64,000 nt of DNA from an uncultured delta proteobacterium (GTDB lineage Bacteria; Myxococcota; Myxococcia; Myxococcales; 40CM-4-68-19), in assembly GCA_903911145.1 (NCBI GenBank), contig CAIWCD010000046.1, positions 1 through 64,000 on the forward strand. The letters run 5' to 3'. The translations under genes and the position numbers were made by a program. Shown one piece after another: positions 49,371 through 57,930 of this stretch. Within the stretch, counting starts at the first letter, position 1; each line of letters starts with the position of its first letter. The notes under the pieces are model-generated. The model was not told where the DNA came from. It made no database searches and saw only the letters and a list, made by a program, of their open reading frames with translations.

Positions 49371-51479
49371 CTACGCGCGCCCGATCGGCTGGTTCACGCG
49401 CAAGAGTTCCTTCCCTTGCTCGACATGCCGCGCCCCGAGCACGCGCTGCGCCTCGTGCGTCGGCACCTCTTCGTACGACGCGACCTCCATCGTGAAGTAG
49501 CCCGCGCCCTTGGTGAGTTCGCGCAACTCGGCCGCGTACGTGCGCAACTCGGTCTGCGGCGCGCGCGCGTAGATGAGCGTGCCCTTCGACGACGGCTCCA
49601 TTCCCGAGATCCGTCCTCGTCGCGCAGTCAGGTCGACGATGATCGCGCCGATCAGCGCGTCGGGCACCACCACTTCGAGGCGCATGATCGGCTCGAGCAG
49701 AATCATCCGCACGCGGGAGAGCGCGCTCTTGACCGCCATGGACGCGGCGCAGCGGAACGCGTGCTCGCTCGAGTCGACCGCGTGGAACGCGCCGCCGGTG
49801 ATGCGGATCTCAACGTCCACGAGCGGGAATCTGCCCAGTGGTCCGCGCAACGCTGCATCGCGGATCCCGCCTTCGATCGCGGGAACGAAATTCTTCGGGA
49901 CAACGCCGGGAGGGAGCGCATCGAGGATCTGCACGCCTGCACCGCGAGGAAGCGGAGCCAGCTCGAGCTCCACCTCGCCGAACTGCAGACGGCCGGCGCG
50001 CTCCTTCTTGTAGCGGCCGCGGCCCTGCGCAGGCCCGGATATCGTCTCGTGGTACGCGGAGAGCGGCAACTCGGGATGAACGTCGACGTTGAACTTGCGC
50101 TTGAGCTTCTCGACGGCGACCTCGACGTGGACCTGGCCCATGCCTTTGAGCAGCGTCTCGCCTGTCTCAACGTCGTGCACCAACTCGAGCGACGGATCCT
50201 CCTCGAGCAGCTTGCGCAGAGCGACGCTCGCCTGCGCTTCCTGATCGCGATCGATCTTGAGAGCGTAGGCAATCGCGCGGCGCGGGCGGCCGAGCAGATC
50301 GAACGCAAGCGGCGCATCGGGAGCGCAGAGAACATCTCCGACGCGCGCGTTGTTCAAGTGCAGCAGCCCGATGATCTCTCCCGCGGTCGCCGTCTGCGTC
50401 TCGATGATGCGGCTGCCATCGAGGTGGAAGATCTGCTCGACCGTCTCGGTGTTGCCCGTGCGCATGTTGACGAGCTGTGCGCCCCGCTTGATCTGCCCGG
50501 CGAATACCCGCACCGCGGTCAGTCCGCCCGCTTCGTCGCTCGAGGTGTGGCGGAAGGCGAGCAGCGTCGCAGGCGATTCGGTGCGCGCTGGCCGCTCGAC
50601 GGGCTTGCCGTTCGTGGTCCCTGCGATCGCCCGCCGCGAGAGCGGACCCGGCAGATAGTCGACCATCGCCTGCGCCACGTCGCGCACGCCGACGCCTGGC
50701 CGCGCTGCGCATGCAACCACGGGGAGAAAGCGCCGCCCGAGCACGGCCTCGGCGATCGCGCGGCGCAATCGATCTTCGCCAGGCTCCTGGCCATCGAGAT
50801 ACTTCTCGAGCAGCAGATCGTCCGTCGCCGCGACCGCTTCGATCAGCCGCGCGCGCAGCCGCTTCGCCTCTGCGAGCAGCTCGTGCGGCACCTCTTCGTC
50901 GATGAATCCACCGAAGCGCCCATCGGCCCGCCGCGCGTAGACGTGCGCGCGCATCGAGACGAGATCGACGACGCCGGTGAACGAATCGCCCAGACCGATC
51001 GGCAGCTGGAGCGCGACAGGCCTGGCCGAGAGCGATTTCTCCAGATCGTCGAGCGCGCGCAGAAACGAGGCGCGCTCGCGGTCGAGCTTGTTCACGCAGG
51101 CAAGCAGCGGCAGCGCGCGCTCGGCCGCCATCGACCACTGCCGCTCCGTCTGCCGCTTCACTCCGGAGACCGCCGAGACGAGCAGGAGGCCGCCCTCGCT
51201 CACGGCCATCGAGCGATCGGCGTCGGTGAGGAAGTCCGAGAAGCCGGCGGTGTCGAGCAGGTTCAGCAGCACGCCTTCGTGCTCGGCGAACGTGATGTGC
51301 GTGGCGACGGTGAAGTTGCGCTTGGTCTCCTCTGGGTCCGCATCGAGGCGGCTCGTTGAGCCGTCCGTGCTCGCGCGCGAGGGGGCGTTGTGGCGCAGCA
51401 GCGCTTCGGTGAGCGCGGTCTTGCCTGCGCCGTCGTGAGCGATGATGGCGACGTTGCGAATCTTCTTCGGGTCGATCAT
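49371..51479 (-). CDS. EF-G-like translational GTPase, atypical
   Basis: 702 residues from MIDPKKIRNVAIIAHDGAGK. The P-loop is AHDGAGKT instead of AHVDHGKT; switch region DTAGFSDF replaces DTPGHxDF; NKLD is present. Domains II-V follow the EF-G order, including LVHDVETGETLLKGMGQVHV. It belongs to the EF-G-like branch (sometimes called EFG2/fusA2) that lacks the usual His of DTPGH; substrates and roles differ from EF-G and are mostly unknown. The hypothesis that it works on the ribosome rests on domain order. Confidence 0.85.
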   Translation of the reverse strand: MIDPKKIRNVAIIAHDGAGKTALTEALLRHNAPSRASTDGSTSRLDADPEETKRNFTVATHITFAEHEGVLLNLLDTAGFSDFLTDADRSMAVSEGGLLLVSAVSGVKRQTERQWSMAAERALPLLACVNKLDRERASFLRALDDLEKSLSARPVALQLPIGLGDSFTGVVDLVSMRAHVYARRADGRFGGFIDEEVPHELLAEAKRLRARLIEAVAATDDLLLEKYLDGQEPGEDRLRRAIAEAVLGRRFLPVVACAARPGVGVRDVAQAMVDYLPGPLSRRAIAGTTNGKPVERPARTESPATLLAFRHTSSDEAGGLTAVRVFAGQIKRGAQLVNMRTGNTETVEQIFHLDGSRIIETQTATAGEIIGLLHLNNARVGDVLCAPDAPLAFDLLGRPRRAIAYALKIDRDQEAQASVALRKLLEEDPSLELVHDVETGETLLKGMGQVHVEVAVEKLKRKFNVDVHPELPLSAYHETISGPAQGRGRYKKERAGRLQFGEVELELAPLPRGAGVQILDALPPGVVPKNFVPAIEGGIRDAALRGPLGRFPLVDVEIRITGGAFHAVDSSEHAFRCAASMAVKSALSRVRMILLEPIMRLEVVVPDALIGAIIVDLTARRGRISGMEPSSKGTLIYARAPQTELRTYAAELRELTKGAGYFTMEVASYEEVPTHEAQRVLGARHVEQGKELLRVNQPIGRA

Positions 51480-51560
51480 AGGCTCCCTTGCAGGGCACGC
51501 TTCGCGGCGCGCGACCTTAGCAGGCAACGCGCAGCGGCGCCGATCGTCCGATCCCCCTCT

Positions 51561-51600
51561 GGTTTTCTTGCTGGAAAACCGCACCGACCTCGCATAGAGT
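51561..51600 (+). promoter_or_regulatory. Palindrome and candidate -10 upstream of the DnaJ-like gene
   Basis: GGTTTTC-TTGCTG-GAAAACC (51561-51580) is a perfect 7-base inverted repeat, a candidate operator, followed by TAGAGT at 51595-51600. The 353-base gap between the two divergent genes holds no other clear feature; the leader to 51833 would be over 200 bases. Confidence 0.35.
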
Positions 51601-51832
51601 CTTCGGCCGTCAGCCAATCGGGTGTTCTCTAGCCCCGCAGGCGACTTACGAACGTCAATGGGTTTTCCGCGGTGGGGTCCTTCTCCGCCGCGAAGCCTCG
51701 ACAAGCTGGTTGTGAAAGCGGTTCTCTTCCGCGTGGGTGCGTTCAACGACGCGCCCGATCGATTCACCTCCAGCCCTGCACATCAACGTTCAGCGCGAGC
51801 GACGGCACCGTTTTTCAGGAGTGGGCGAAGGC

Positions 51833-53356
51833 GTGGAGAGATCGCAGAACCAGAGCGCAGAGGGGCGCGTCGCCGACAAGCCGGTGGCGCAGCTGCTCGT
51901 CGAAATTCTGCGCGAGCGGCTCTCCGGCGTGCTCACGCTCAAGGACGATCCCGTCGTGCGCGTGCTCCATCTGCAGGCGGGCGCGCTGCGCTTCGCGGTG
52001 AGCAATGTCCGCACCGAACTCGCTGGGCGCGCGCAGGTTGCTGCCGGACAGATCACGCAGGCGTCGTTCGATCGCGCGCTCGCGTTGGCGAAGGAGCAGA
52101 AGCTCGCGATGCACGACGCGCTCGTGGCGGCGAACGTGCTCACGCCAGAGCAGCTCAAGCCCGCCCTCAAGCAGCAGACCAGTGAAGTCGCGCTCGGCGC
52201 GCTGGCGATGCGGGCGGGTACGCACCAGTTCGCGTCCAGGCTTCTCGAGGCGCAAGGGCCTGTCCCCGATGCGCGCGTCTCGACGGTCGGGCTGGTGCTC
52301 GAGTGGGCGCGCCGGTCGCCGGTGGATGCGCAGACGATGCGCGCCTGGCTCGATGCTCGCGCCCAGCTGCGCGTCGCTCGCAGCTCGGAGCTGGAGAAGG
52401 AATCGTTTGCACTCAAAGCAATCTGGCCGGGCGAATCGGTCACGAGCCAGCTCGTGTCGGGGCGGCCACTGGGGGAGCTGGTTGCGCGCGTGCAGGGGCC
52501 GGAGCTCTCGCTGCTTCATGCGCTCGCCTCGTCTGGGCTGCTGGTTCTCTCTGTCTCGAGCGCGAAGGTTCATCCGGGCGCGCCAGCCGGCTCGGGCGAC
52601 GAAGATCGCCACAAGATCTTCTCGCCGCAGGAGCAGGAGACGCGCCGCATGCTCTTCGGCGAGCGCGATCGATTGAAGCACGCGAGCCACTACGAAGTGC
52701 TCGGCGTTGCGCCAACCGCGACGGTGGCGGAGATCCGCGCGGCCTATCTGGTGGCGGTGCGGAAGTTCCATTCCGATGCGTTCAGCGGCCAGGAGCTTGG
52801 CTCCGCGCGCGGGACCATCACCGAGCTGTTCCAGCGCGTGAACGAAGCGAACCAGGCGCTCAGCTCGGCGACCGAACGCGCCGAGTACGACGTCCTCCTC
52901 GATCGCAAGGCGAAGGGGCTGCCCACCGACGTCGCGCTGATCATGCAGGCCGAATCGCTCTTCCAGAAGGGCGAGCTGCTCTTCAACGCCGGGAAGTTCG
53001 ACGACGCCGAGCCTGTCTTTCGTGAGGCGATCGCGCTCAATCGCGCTGAGGCCGAGTTTCACGCCTATCTGGGAATGACGCTTTTTCGCCGGCGCAACCG
53101 AGCGCAGGATGCGCTGCCTCACCTCGAGAAGGCGCGCAGCCTCGATCCGAAGCTCGCCAGCGCGCAGGTCTTCCTCGCGGCGATCCAGAGCGCGCAGGGC
53201 GACGACGAAGGTGCGCGCCGCATCCTTCGCAAGCTGCTCGAGCAGCATCCTGACAACGCGATGGCGAAGGCCGAGGCCGCGCGCATCCGAACCAAGCTCG
53301 CTGCACAACAGACGAAGAAGCCCGGCTTCTTTGGAAGCCTCTTTAAGAAGTCGTGA
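51833..53356 (+). CDS. DUF4388-DnaJ-TPR protein with altered HPD motif
   Basis: 507 residues from a GTG (the exact start is uncertain). The N-terminal half contains a DUF4388/PATAN-like domain (PVAQLLVEILRERLSGVLTL, then LQAGALRFAVSN). A J domain follows at about residues 282-360 (HYEVLGVAPTATVAEIRAAY, then KFHSDAF), where the HPD tripeptide needed to stimulate DnaK reads HSD. TPR-like repeats end the protein. The domain set is typical of Myxococcota. A mini-repeat copy encodes SFALKAI at 52402. Confidence 0.85.
   Translation: MERSQNQSAEGRVADKPVAQLLVEILRERLSGVLTLKDDPVVRVLHLQAGALRFAVSNVRTELAGRAQVAAGQITQASFDRALALAKEQKLAMHDALVAANVLTPEQLKPALKQQTSEVALGALAMRAGTHQFASRLLEAQGPVPDARVSTVGLVLEWARRSPVDAQTMRAWLDARAQLRVARSSELEKESFALKAIWPGESVTSQLVSGRPLGELVARVQGPELSLLHALASSGLLVLSVSSAKVHPGAPAGSGDEDRHKIFSPQEQETRRMLFGERDRLKHASHYEVLGVAPTATVAEIRAAYLVAVRKFHSDAFSGQELGSARGTITELFQRVNEANQALSSATERAEYDVLLDRKAKGLPTDVALIMQAESLFQKGELLFNAGKFDDAEPVFREAIALNRAEAEFHAYLGMTLFRRRNRAQDALPHLEKARSLDPKLASAQVFLAAIQSAQGDDEGARRILRKLLEQHPDNAMAKAEAARIRTKLAAQQTKKPGFFGSLFKKS
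52402..52422 (-). repeat. Palindromic mini-repeat copy inside the DnaJ-like gene
   Basis: Minus strand ATTGCTTTGAGTGCAAACGA contains the full 16-base form TTTGAGTGCAAACGAT. It is translated in frame. Confidence 0.55.
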
Positions 53357-53375
53357 TGGAAAAAAGGAACAGCAC

Positions 53376-55181
53376 ATGAGCGCAGACGGTCAGCGACCCC
53401 CAGACGACGGCCCCGAGCCAGGCAACGCACGACTCCCCGCGCAGCAGCAGGGCGGTCAGGCGGGAGGCCATGGCGGTGGAGGCCAGCAGCCCGCGGGTGA
53501 GGGCGGTGGGCGTCGACGTTTCCGTCGGCAGCGCCGTGGTGGACGCGGGCGCGGCAAGGGCAAGCCGAATGGCGGGCAGCAGCAGCAGAACCTGCCGGGA
53601 TACGCGCCGCCGCTCGACGCGCAGGGGCGCATCTACGACATCGAGAATGACTCCGACGACGACGGGCCGGACGACGAGGCGAACGGGAACGCCGCGCAGA
53701 AGCCCGCGCCGGTCTCTGCGCCACGCGAACCGCAGGATGGAAATCGCGCGCAGGCTGCTCGCGACAACTCGAGCGAAGCTCCCGCGGTGAGCGACGGCCA
53801 GCCCGCGCCCAGCGCGGTCGCGAGCGATGCTGCTGGTGCAGGCGCCGCGCCAGACGGTGCCGCGAGTCTGCAATCGGCGGTGACGATCGATGCCGCCGCG
53901 GCCACCAGTGCGGTGGCAGCGACCGCGCACTCGAGCCAGCCGCCGCCGCAGCACGGCCAGCAGCAGCAAGGTCAGCAGCAAGGACAGCAGCAGGGTCAGG
54001 GCGGCCAGCAGCACGGCGGCCGCCACCAGCACGGGCAGAATCGCAACCAGCAGCAGCGCCACCCGCAGCAGCCGCGGCCGCCCGAGCAGACCTTCCCCGT
54101 CGAGGGCTATCTCGATGTCGACCACCGCGGGAACGGACGGCTGCGTCTGCAGAAGTTCAACTTCCTCGCGCAGCCGGACGATCCGGAGGTGCCGCGCCAC
54201 CTGATCGATCGCGAGCGGCTGCGTGCTGGCTCATTACTGACCGGCCAGTCATTAAAGCGAAATGGCCGTCTGCAGATGTCGCGCGTCGAGACGGTGGAGG
54301 GGCTCCCGCCCGCGCAGGCAGCGGCCCGGACGCTCTTCCAGAATCTCACCGTGATCGATCCCGATGATCGCTTGCTGATGGAGACGACGCCCAAGGAGCT
54401 GCTCACGCGCGTCATCGATCTCATCTCGCCGATCGGCCTCGGACAGCGCGCGCTCATCGTCGCGCCGCCGAAGACGGGCAAGACGATCATGCTGCAGAAG
54501 ATCTGCCACGCCATCACCATCAACCGCCCCGAGGTGGTGCAGATGGTGCTGCTCGTCGACGAGCGGCCCGAGGAGGTCACCGACTTCCGGCGCACGGTGA
54601 AGGCCGAGGTCTACGCCTCGTCGAGTGATCGGCCGACCGAGGAGCACCTCCAGGTTGCCGAGATGGCGATGGAGCGCGCCAAGCGTCTCGTCGAGGGCGG
54701 CAAGGATGTCGTCATTCTGCTCGACTCGATCACGCGCCTCTCGCGCGCCTACAACAAGGAGGTCGAGTCGTCGGGCCGCACGCTCTCGGGCGGCGTCGAT
54801 TCTCGCGCGCTCGAGCGTCCCAAGCGGCTCTTCGGCGCGGCCCGCAATGCAGAAGAGGGTGGCTCGCTCACCATCATCGCGACTGCGCTCATCGACACCG
54901 GCTCGCGCATGGACGAAGTGATCTTCGAGGAGTTCAAGGGCACCGGAAATCTCGAGATCAACCTCGACCGCGCGCTCGCGGAGAAGCGCATCTTCCCGGC
55001 GATCAACATCCAGACCTCGGGCACGCGCAAAGAGGAGAAGCTCTTCTCGCAGCACGAGTACGAGAAGGTGAAGAAGCTGCGCGGGGCGCTCTTTGCGCTC
55101 AAGCCGGTCGAGGCGATGGAGCGGCTGATCAAGAGCATCGCGGAGACGAAGAGCAACGCGGAGTATCTCGAGGCGATCTAG
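53376..55181 (+). CDS. rho: Transcription termination factor Rho with a long disordered N-terminus
   Basis: 601 residues from MSADGQRPPDDG with AAGGA upstream. Rho is the RNA-dependent ATPase that ends transcription. Residues 1-230 are Gly/Gln/Arg/Pro-rich (GGGRRRFRRQRRGGRGRGKG, then QQQ-rich stretches), far longer than the normal insertion. The RNA-binding domain follows (VEGYLDVDHRGNGRLR), then the ATPase core with APPKTGKTIM, VLLVDERPEEVTDFRR and LLDSITRLSRAYN. The catalytic motifs are normal. Long disordered Rho N-termini occur in some actinobacteria and Bacteroidetes, where they can promote condensates. Confidence 0.95.
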   Translation: MSADGQRPPDDGPEPGNARLPAQQQGGQAGGHGGGGQQPAGEGGGRRRFRRQRRGGRGRGKGKPNGGQQQQNLPGYAPPLDAQGRIYDIENDSDDDGPDDEANGNAAQKPAPVSAPREPQDGNRAQAARDNSSEAPAVSDGQPAPSAVASDAAGAGAAPDGAASLQSAVTIDAAAATSAVAATAHSSQPPPQHGQQQQGQQQGQQQGQGGQQHGGRHQHGQNRNQQQRHPQQPRPPEQTFPVEGYLDVDHRGNGRLRLQKFNFLAQPDDPEVPRHLIDRERLRAGSLLTGQSLKRNGRLQMSRVETVEGLPPAQAAARTLFQNLTVIDPDDRLLMETTPKELLTRVIDLISPIGLGQRALIVAPPKTGKTIMLQKICHAITINRPEVVQMVLLVDERPEEVTDFRRTVKAEVYASSSDRPTEEHLQVAEMAMERAKRLVEGGKDVVILLDSITRLSRAYNKEVESSGRTLSGGVDSRALERPKRLFGAARNAEEGGSLTIIATALIDTGSRMDEVIFEEFKGTGNLEINLDRALAEKRIFPAINIQTSGTRKEEKLFSQHEYEKVKKLRGALFALKPVEAMERLIKSIAETKSNAEYLEAI

Positions 55182-55184
55182 GCG

Positions 55185-55310
55185 CCGCGGGGCACCGAGG
55201 TGGCGGCCCGTGCTCGGACATGCATCCGCGGCTGACCTCCCTGCTGGCTGCGGGGCCGGTTGCGGCCGCTCCTGAACTGCGCGCGGGCCGCCACCTCGGC
55301 TACCCCGCGG
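55185..55310 (+). repeat. Long hairpin repeat directly after the rho stop
   Basis: CCGCGGGG and CCGAGGTGGCGGCCC pair with GGGCCGCCACCTCGG and CCCCGCGG (stems of 15 and 8 bp with a small internal loop), enclosing CATGCATCCGCGGCTGAC and GCCGCTCCTGAACTGCGCGC. It shares its plan with 27307 but the central stem differs with matching changes. Confidence 0.7.
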
Positions 55311-55340
55311 CTAGACAAGGCGGAAGCGTTGTCTCGATCG

Positions 55341-55360
55341 ATCGTTTGAGTGCAAACGAT
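55341..55360 (+). repeat. Palindromic mini-repeat, perfect copy
   Basis: ATCGTTTGAGTGCAAACGAT: perfect 8-base arms around AGTG, the cleanest copy of the family. It lies between rho and the membrane-protein gene. Confidence 0.7.
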
Positions 55361-55382
55361 CGGCGTCGCGGCTCGATCCCGA

Positions 55383-57020
55383 TCAGCGCAGCGCCGGCAG
55401 ATGGAAGACGAGATCGCTGCCCTGCTCGATGAACTCGCCGTCGGGGTACGTCTCGACCTTGCCGCTGTTGTCTTTGCGGTCGGGGCCGACGCTGTAGATG
55501 ATCGCGGCCTCGCCGTCGCGGCGGTAGCGCAGCGGCTGTCCGTCGAACGGATCGACCGGAATCTCGAGCAGCTGCTCCGGCGCCAGCTCGGTGAGCGTCT
55601 CGGGCAAGCGGCCGTGGTGCAGGCGAAAACGCGCGATCGCGACGGCGGTCTCGGCGCAGCTGTGGCGCGCATCCTCCGTCGTGATCGAGCGGAGCCGGTT
55701 GTCGAGGGGAAGGAAGAGCCTCGATGAGCGCTCCTTCCTGGCCAGTTGCTCGAGGTCGGCGTAGCGCACCGATGCGTCCGAATAAAGCGCCTTCCAGAGA
55801 TCGTCGTAATCGGCTCGGTTGGCTTCGACCATCGACGACATCGCCGCCGAGGCGAAGAGCGCGCGGCCCACGTTGACGAAGGCGAGGCCGGCCCGCTCGA
55901 CTCTCGTGATGTGTCCGTTCGGCGGAATGAGCGACAGCATCCAGATGGCCGTGAGCGTCTCCAGATCGGCGAGCTCCGCGTTGGCCAGCATCAGCTGCAG
56001 GCGCGTGTGCAGCTCGGGCGCGCGCAGATCGAGGACCGCGAGCTCCTCGTCGGTCCATCCCTGCACCGCGAACATCTTTTCGAGCACCTGAAGCGGAAGC
56101 TCCGCCCGATACCCTCCGTGGCGCTCGAGCGCGAGCAGCTCATTCTCTTTCTCGATGGCGCGGGTGCGCTGCCCTCCTGCCGCTGAGCGCAGCGCCTCAA
56201 CCTCGAGGAGATCGCCGAGCCGCTTGCGGCCGGTCACGTGGCCGACGACGTGATCGTCGGGGCGCGTGCGGGCGAGCTCGAGGCCGGCAACTTTCCCCTG
56301 CCGACTCGTGCGATCAAACAGCCAGGTCCGGTAGGTCGTCTCCTCGAGCGTGCTGTATCCCGGCAGCGCAGCCGCGCGGCTGGCGAGCCCAAGCGCCACG
56401 CGATTCTTCTCCACCCACTCCTGGAGCGGCGCCGCGAGAGCGAGAGATGCAGGCGCGTTGTTCCCCTCCAGCTGCTCAAGCGCCGCGCGCGCACCGGGCA
56501 CATCGTCGACGCGCACGAGGTGCGGATAGGCCGCCTCGTAGATCGGCGCCGAGTTCAACGCGAGCGGCGGCGGCGGATTGAGCAAGGAGAGCATCTGTTG
56601 AAGCTCGGCCGTCTCTCGTGCGCACAGCTGGCCCGCCGAGACGCTCATGTCGTGCAGCGTGGTGGCGAAGAGCGCGGCCGCCACGGCGCATCCGAGCGCG
56701 AGCCTCTTCCACGGCCAGCTGTGCACCCTCGTTGCGAGGCCGGGCTCGCTGGAGCGCCGGCCGTAGCGGAAGAGCAGCACCTTGCCGATCGCGGCAGCGG
56801 TGATGGCGGATCCGAAGAAGCCGATCGCGAAGGGAACGTGCAACGCGATCGCGGCGGCGGTGACGCCGAGGAGCAGGAGCGCGAGCGGCGCGCCGGTCAG
56901 GAGCAGCGCCGCGAGGAAGATCCAGCGCCCACGCGGCAACTGCGCGTCGATGGCAAGCACCAGTGCCGCCCAGAGGAGCAGCAGTGAGACTCCTTCGATC
57001 CAGAGCAGAATGAAGTCCAT
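55383..57020 (-). CDS. Membrane protein with pseudopilin-like C-terminal region
   Basis: 545 residues. Three or four N-terminal hydrophobic segments (LLLLWAALVLAIDAQ, IFLAALLLTGAPLALLLLGV) precede a helical domain. The C-terminal 60 residues (RFRLHHGRLPETLTELAP, DPFDGQPLRYRRDG, YSVGPDRKDN) resemble the end of type II secretion pseudopilin-G domains, and such ends are common in Planctomycetes and Myxococcota envelope proteins. It lies three bases after the anti-sigma-like gene, in one operon. Function is unknown. Confidence 0.65.
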   Translation of the reverse strand: MDFILLWIEGVSLLLLWAALVLAIDAQLPRGRWIFLAALLLTGAPLALLLLGVTAAAIALHVPFAIGFFGSAITAAAIGKVLLFRYGRRSSEPGLATRVHSWPWKRLALGCAVAAALFATTLHDMSVSAGQLCARETAELQQMLSLLNPPPPLALNSAPIYEAAYPHLVRVDDVPGARAALEQLEGNNAPASLALAAPLQEWVEKNRVALGLASRAAALPGYSTLEETTYRTWLFDRTSRQGKVAGLELARTRPDDHVVGHVTGRKRLGDLLEVEALRSAAGGQRTRAIEKENELLALERHGGYRAELPLQVLEKMFAVQGWTDEELAVLDLRAPELHTRLQLMLANAELADLETLTAIWMLSLIPPNGHITRVERAGLAFVNVGRALFASAAMSSMVEANRADYDDLWKALYSDASVRYADLEQLARKERSSRLFLPLDNRLRSITTEDARHSCAETAVAIARFRLHHGRLPETLTELAPEQLLEIPVDPFDGQPLRYRRDGEAAIIYSVGPDRKDNSGKVETYPDGEFIEQGSDLVFHLPALR

Positions 57021-57023
57021 GCG

Positions 57024-57380
57024 CTATTCCTCGACGGGCGAGAGTTGGAGCGTTTGACAGAGGCGGCGGAGTGCGGGGCTGAGATCGGCTGGCGCGCGCT
57101 CGTCGTTGCTGGCGCGCGCGGTGCAGATCGCGATCGCGCGGGGCGCGCTGCTCGGCGGAGCGGAGAGCGAGGCGCTGCGGACGAGATTGAAGAAGAGCAG
57201 CACGCCCGCAGCGATCGAGGCGGCGAGCCATGTGCGCGGTTCGCGTCGCGGTCGTCCGAGCTTCGCGGGGGCCTCTGCGGCGGCCAGCACGCGAGCGCGC
57301 AGCTGCGCAGAAGGAGCCGCCACGCTCTGATCGAGCAGCCGCTCGATGGCCGCCAGCTCGGTGGGAAGCGGGGAGCTCAC
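57024..57380 (-). CDS. Small membrane anti-sigma-like protein
   Basis: 118 residues. A short cytoplasmic N-terminus (ELAAIERLLDQSVAAPSAQLR), one membrane helix near residue 57 (LAASIAAGVLLFFNLV) and a short outer tail. No zinc motif. Its place directly after an ECF sigma gene (four-base overlap) argues for an anti-sigma or sensor role. That is inference from position. Confidence 0.6.
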   Translation of the reverse strand: MSSPLPTELAAIERLLDQSVAAPSAQLRARVLAAAEAPAKLGRPRREPRTWLAASIAAGVLLFFNLVRSASLSAPPSSAPRAIAICTARASNDERAPADLSPALRRLCQTLQLSPVEE

Positions 57381-57874
57381 GCGACCTCCCCGAGCTGTGC
57401 GCGCAGTCGTTCGAGCGCGTAGCGATAGCGGCTGGCGGCGGTGTTGAGGCTCGTTCCCATGGTCTCGGCGATCTCCGCGAACGTCAGCTGGCCATCGATC
57501 TTCAGCGCGACGACTTCGCGCTGTTCCTCGGGCAGGCTCTGCAGCGCGCGCGACGCGCCCTCGTCAGGGGCTGCGCTCTGCGGTTCGCCCGTCCGCTCCA
57601 GCACGGCGTGCAGTTGCTCGCGCCGGCCGTGCGCGTTCGCTCGCTGCCCCACGGCGTGTCGAAGCGCAGAGAAGAGGTAGGCGCGCAGGTCGGTGATCTC
57701 GACGCGATCGGTGCGGGATCGAACGAGCGCGACGAAGAGATCCTGCACGCACTCTTCGGCCTCCTCGCGAACACCCAGAAGGCGCACCGCGACGGCATAG
57801 AGCCGCGGCGCGAACTGGTCGTAGATCGCAGCGACGTCGTCGGCTCGAGAGATTGGATGCGATTCGGAGGCCAT
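57377..57874 (-). CDS. ECF-type RNA polymerase sigma factor
   Basis: 165 residues from MASESHPISRADDVA. Region 2: YDQFAPRLYAVAVRLLGVRE and ECVQDLFVALV; region 4: LPEEQREVVALKIDGQLTFAEIAET and ALERLRAQL. The start is preceded by no strong site, and a longer opening exists upstream. It heads an operon with an anti-sigma-like gene and a membrane protein, and follows the phosphopantetheinyl transferase gene on the same strand. Confidence 0.88.
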   Translation of the reverse strand: MASESHPISRADDVAAIYDQFAPRLYAVAVRLLGVREEAEECVQDLFVALVRSRTDRVEITDLRAYLFSALRHAVGQRANAHGRREQLHAVLERTGEPQSAAPDEGASRALQSLPEEQREVVALKIDGQLTFAEIAETMGTSLNTAASRYRYALERLRAQLGEVA

Positions 57875-57930
57875 GGATCCCCGGTCATGCTCAGGGAGAG
57901 CGCGCTCCGAGGCGTTCTTGTCTACGCATC

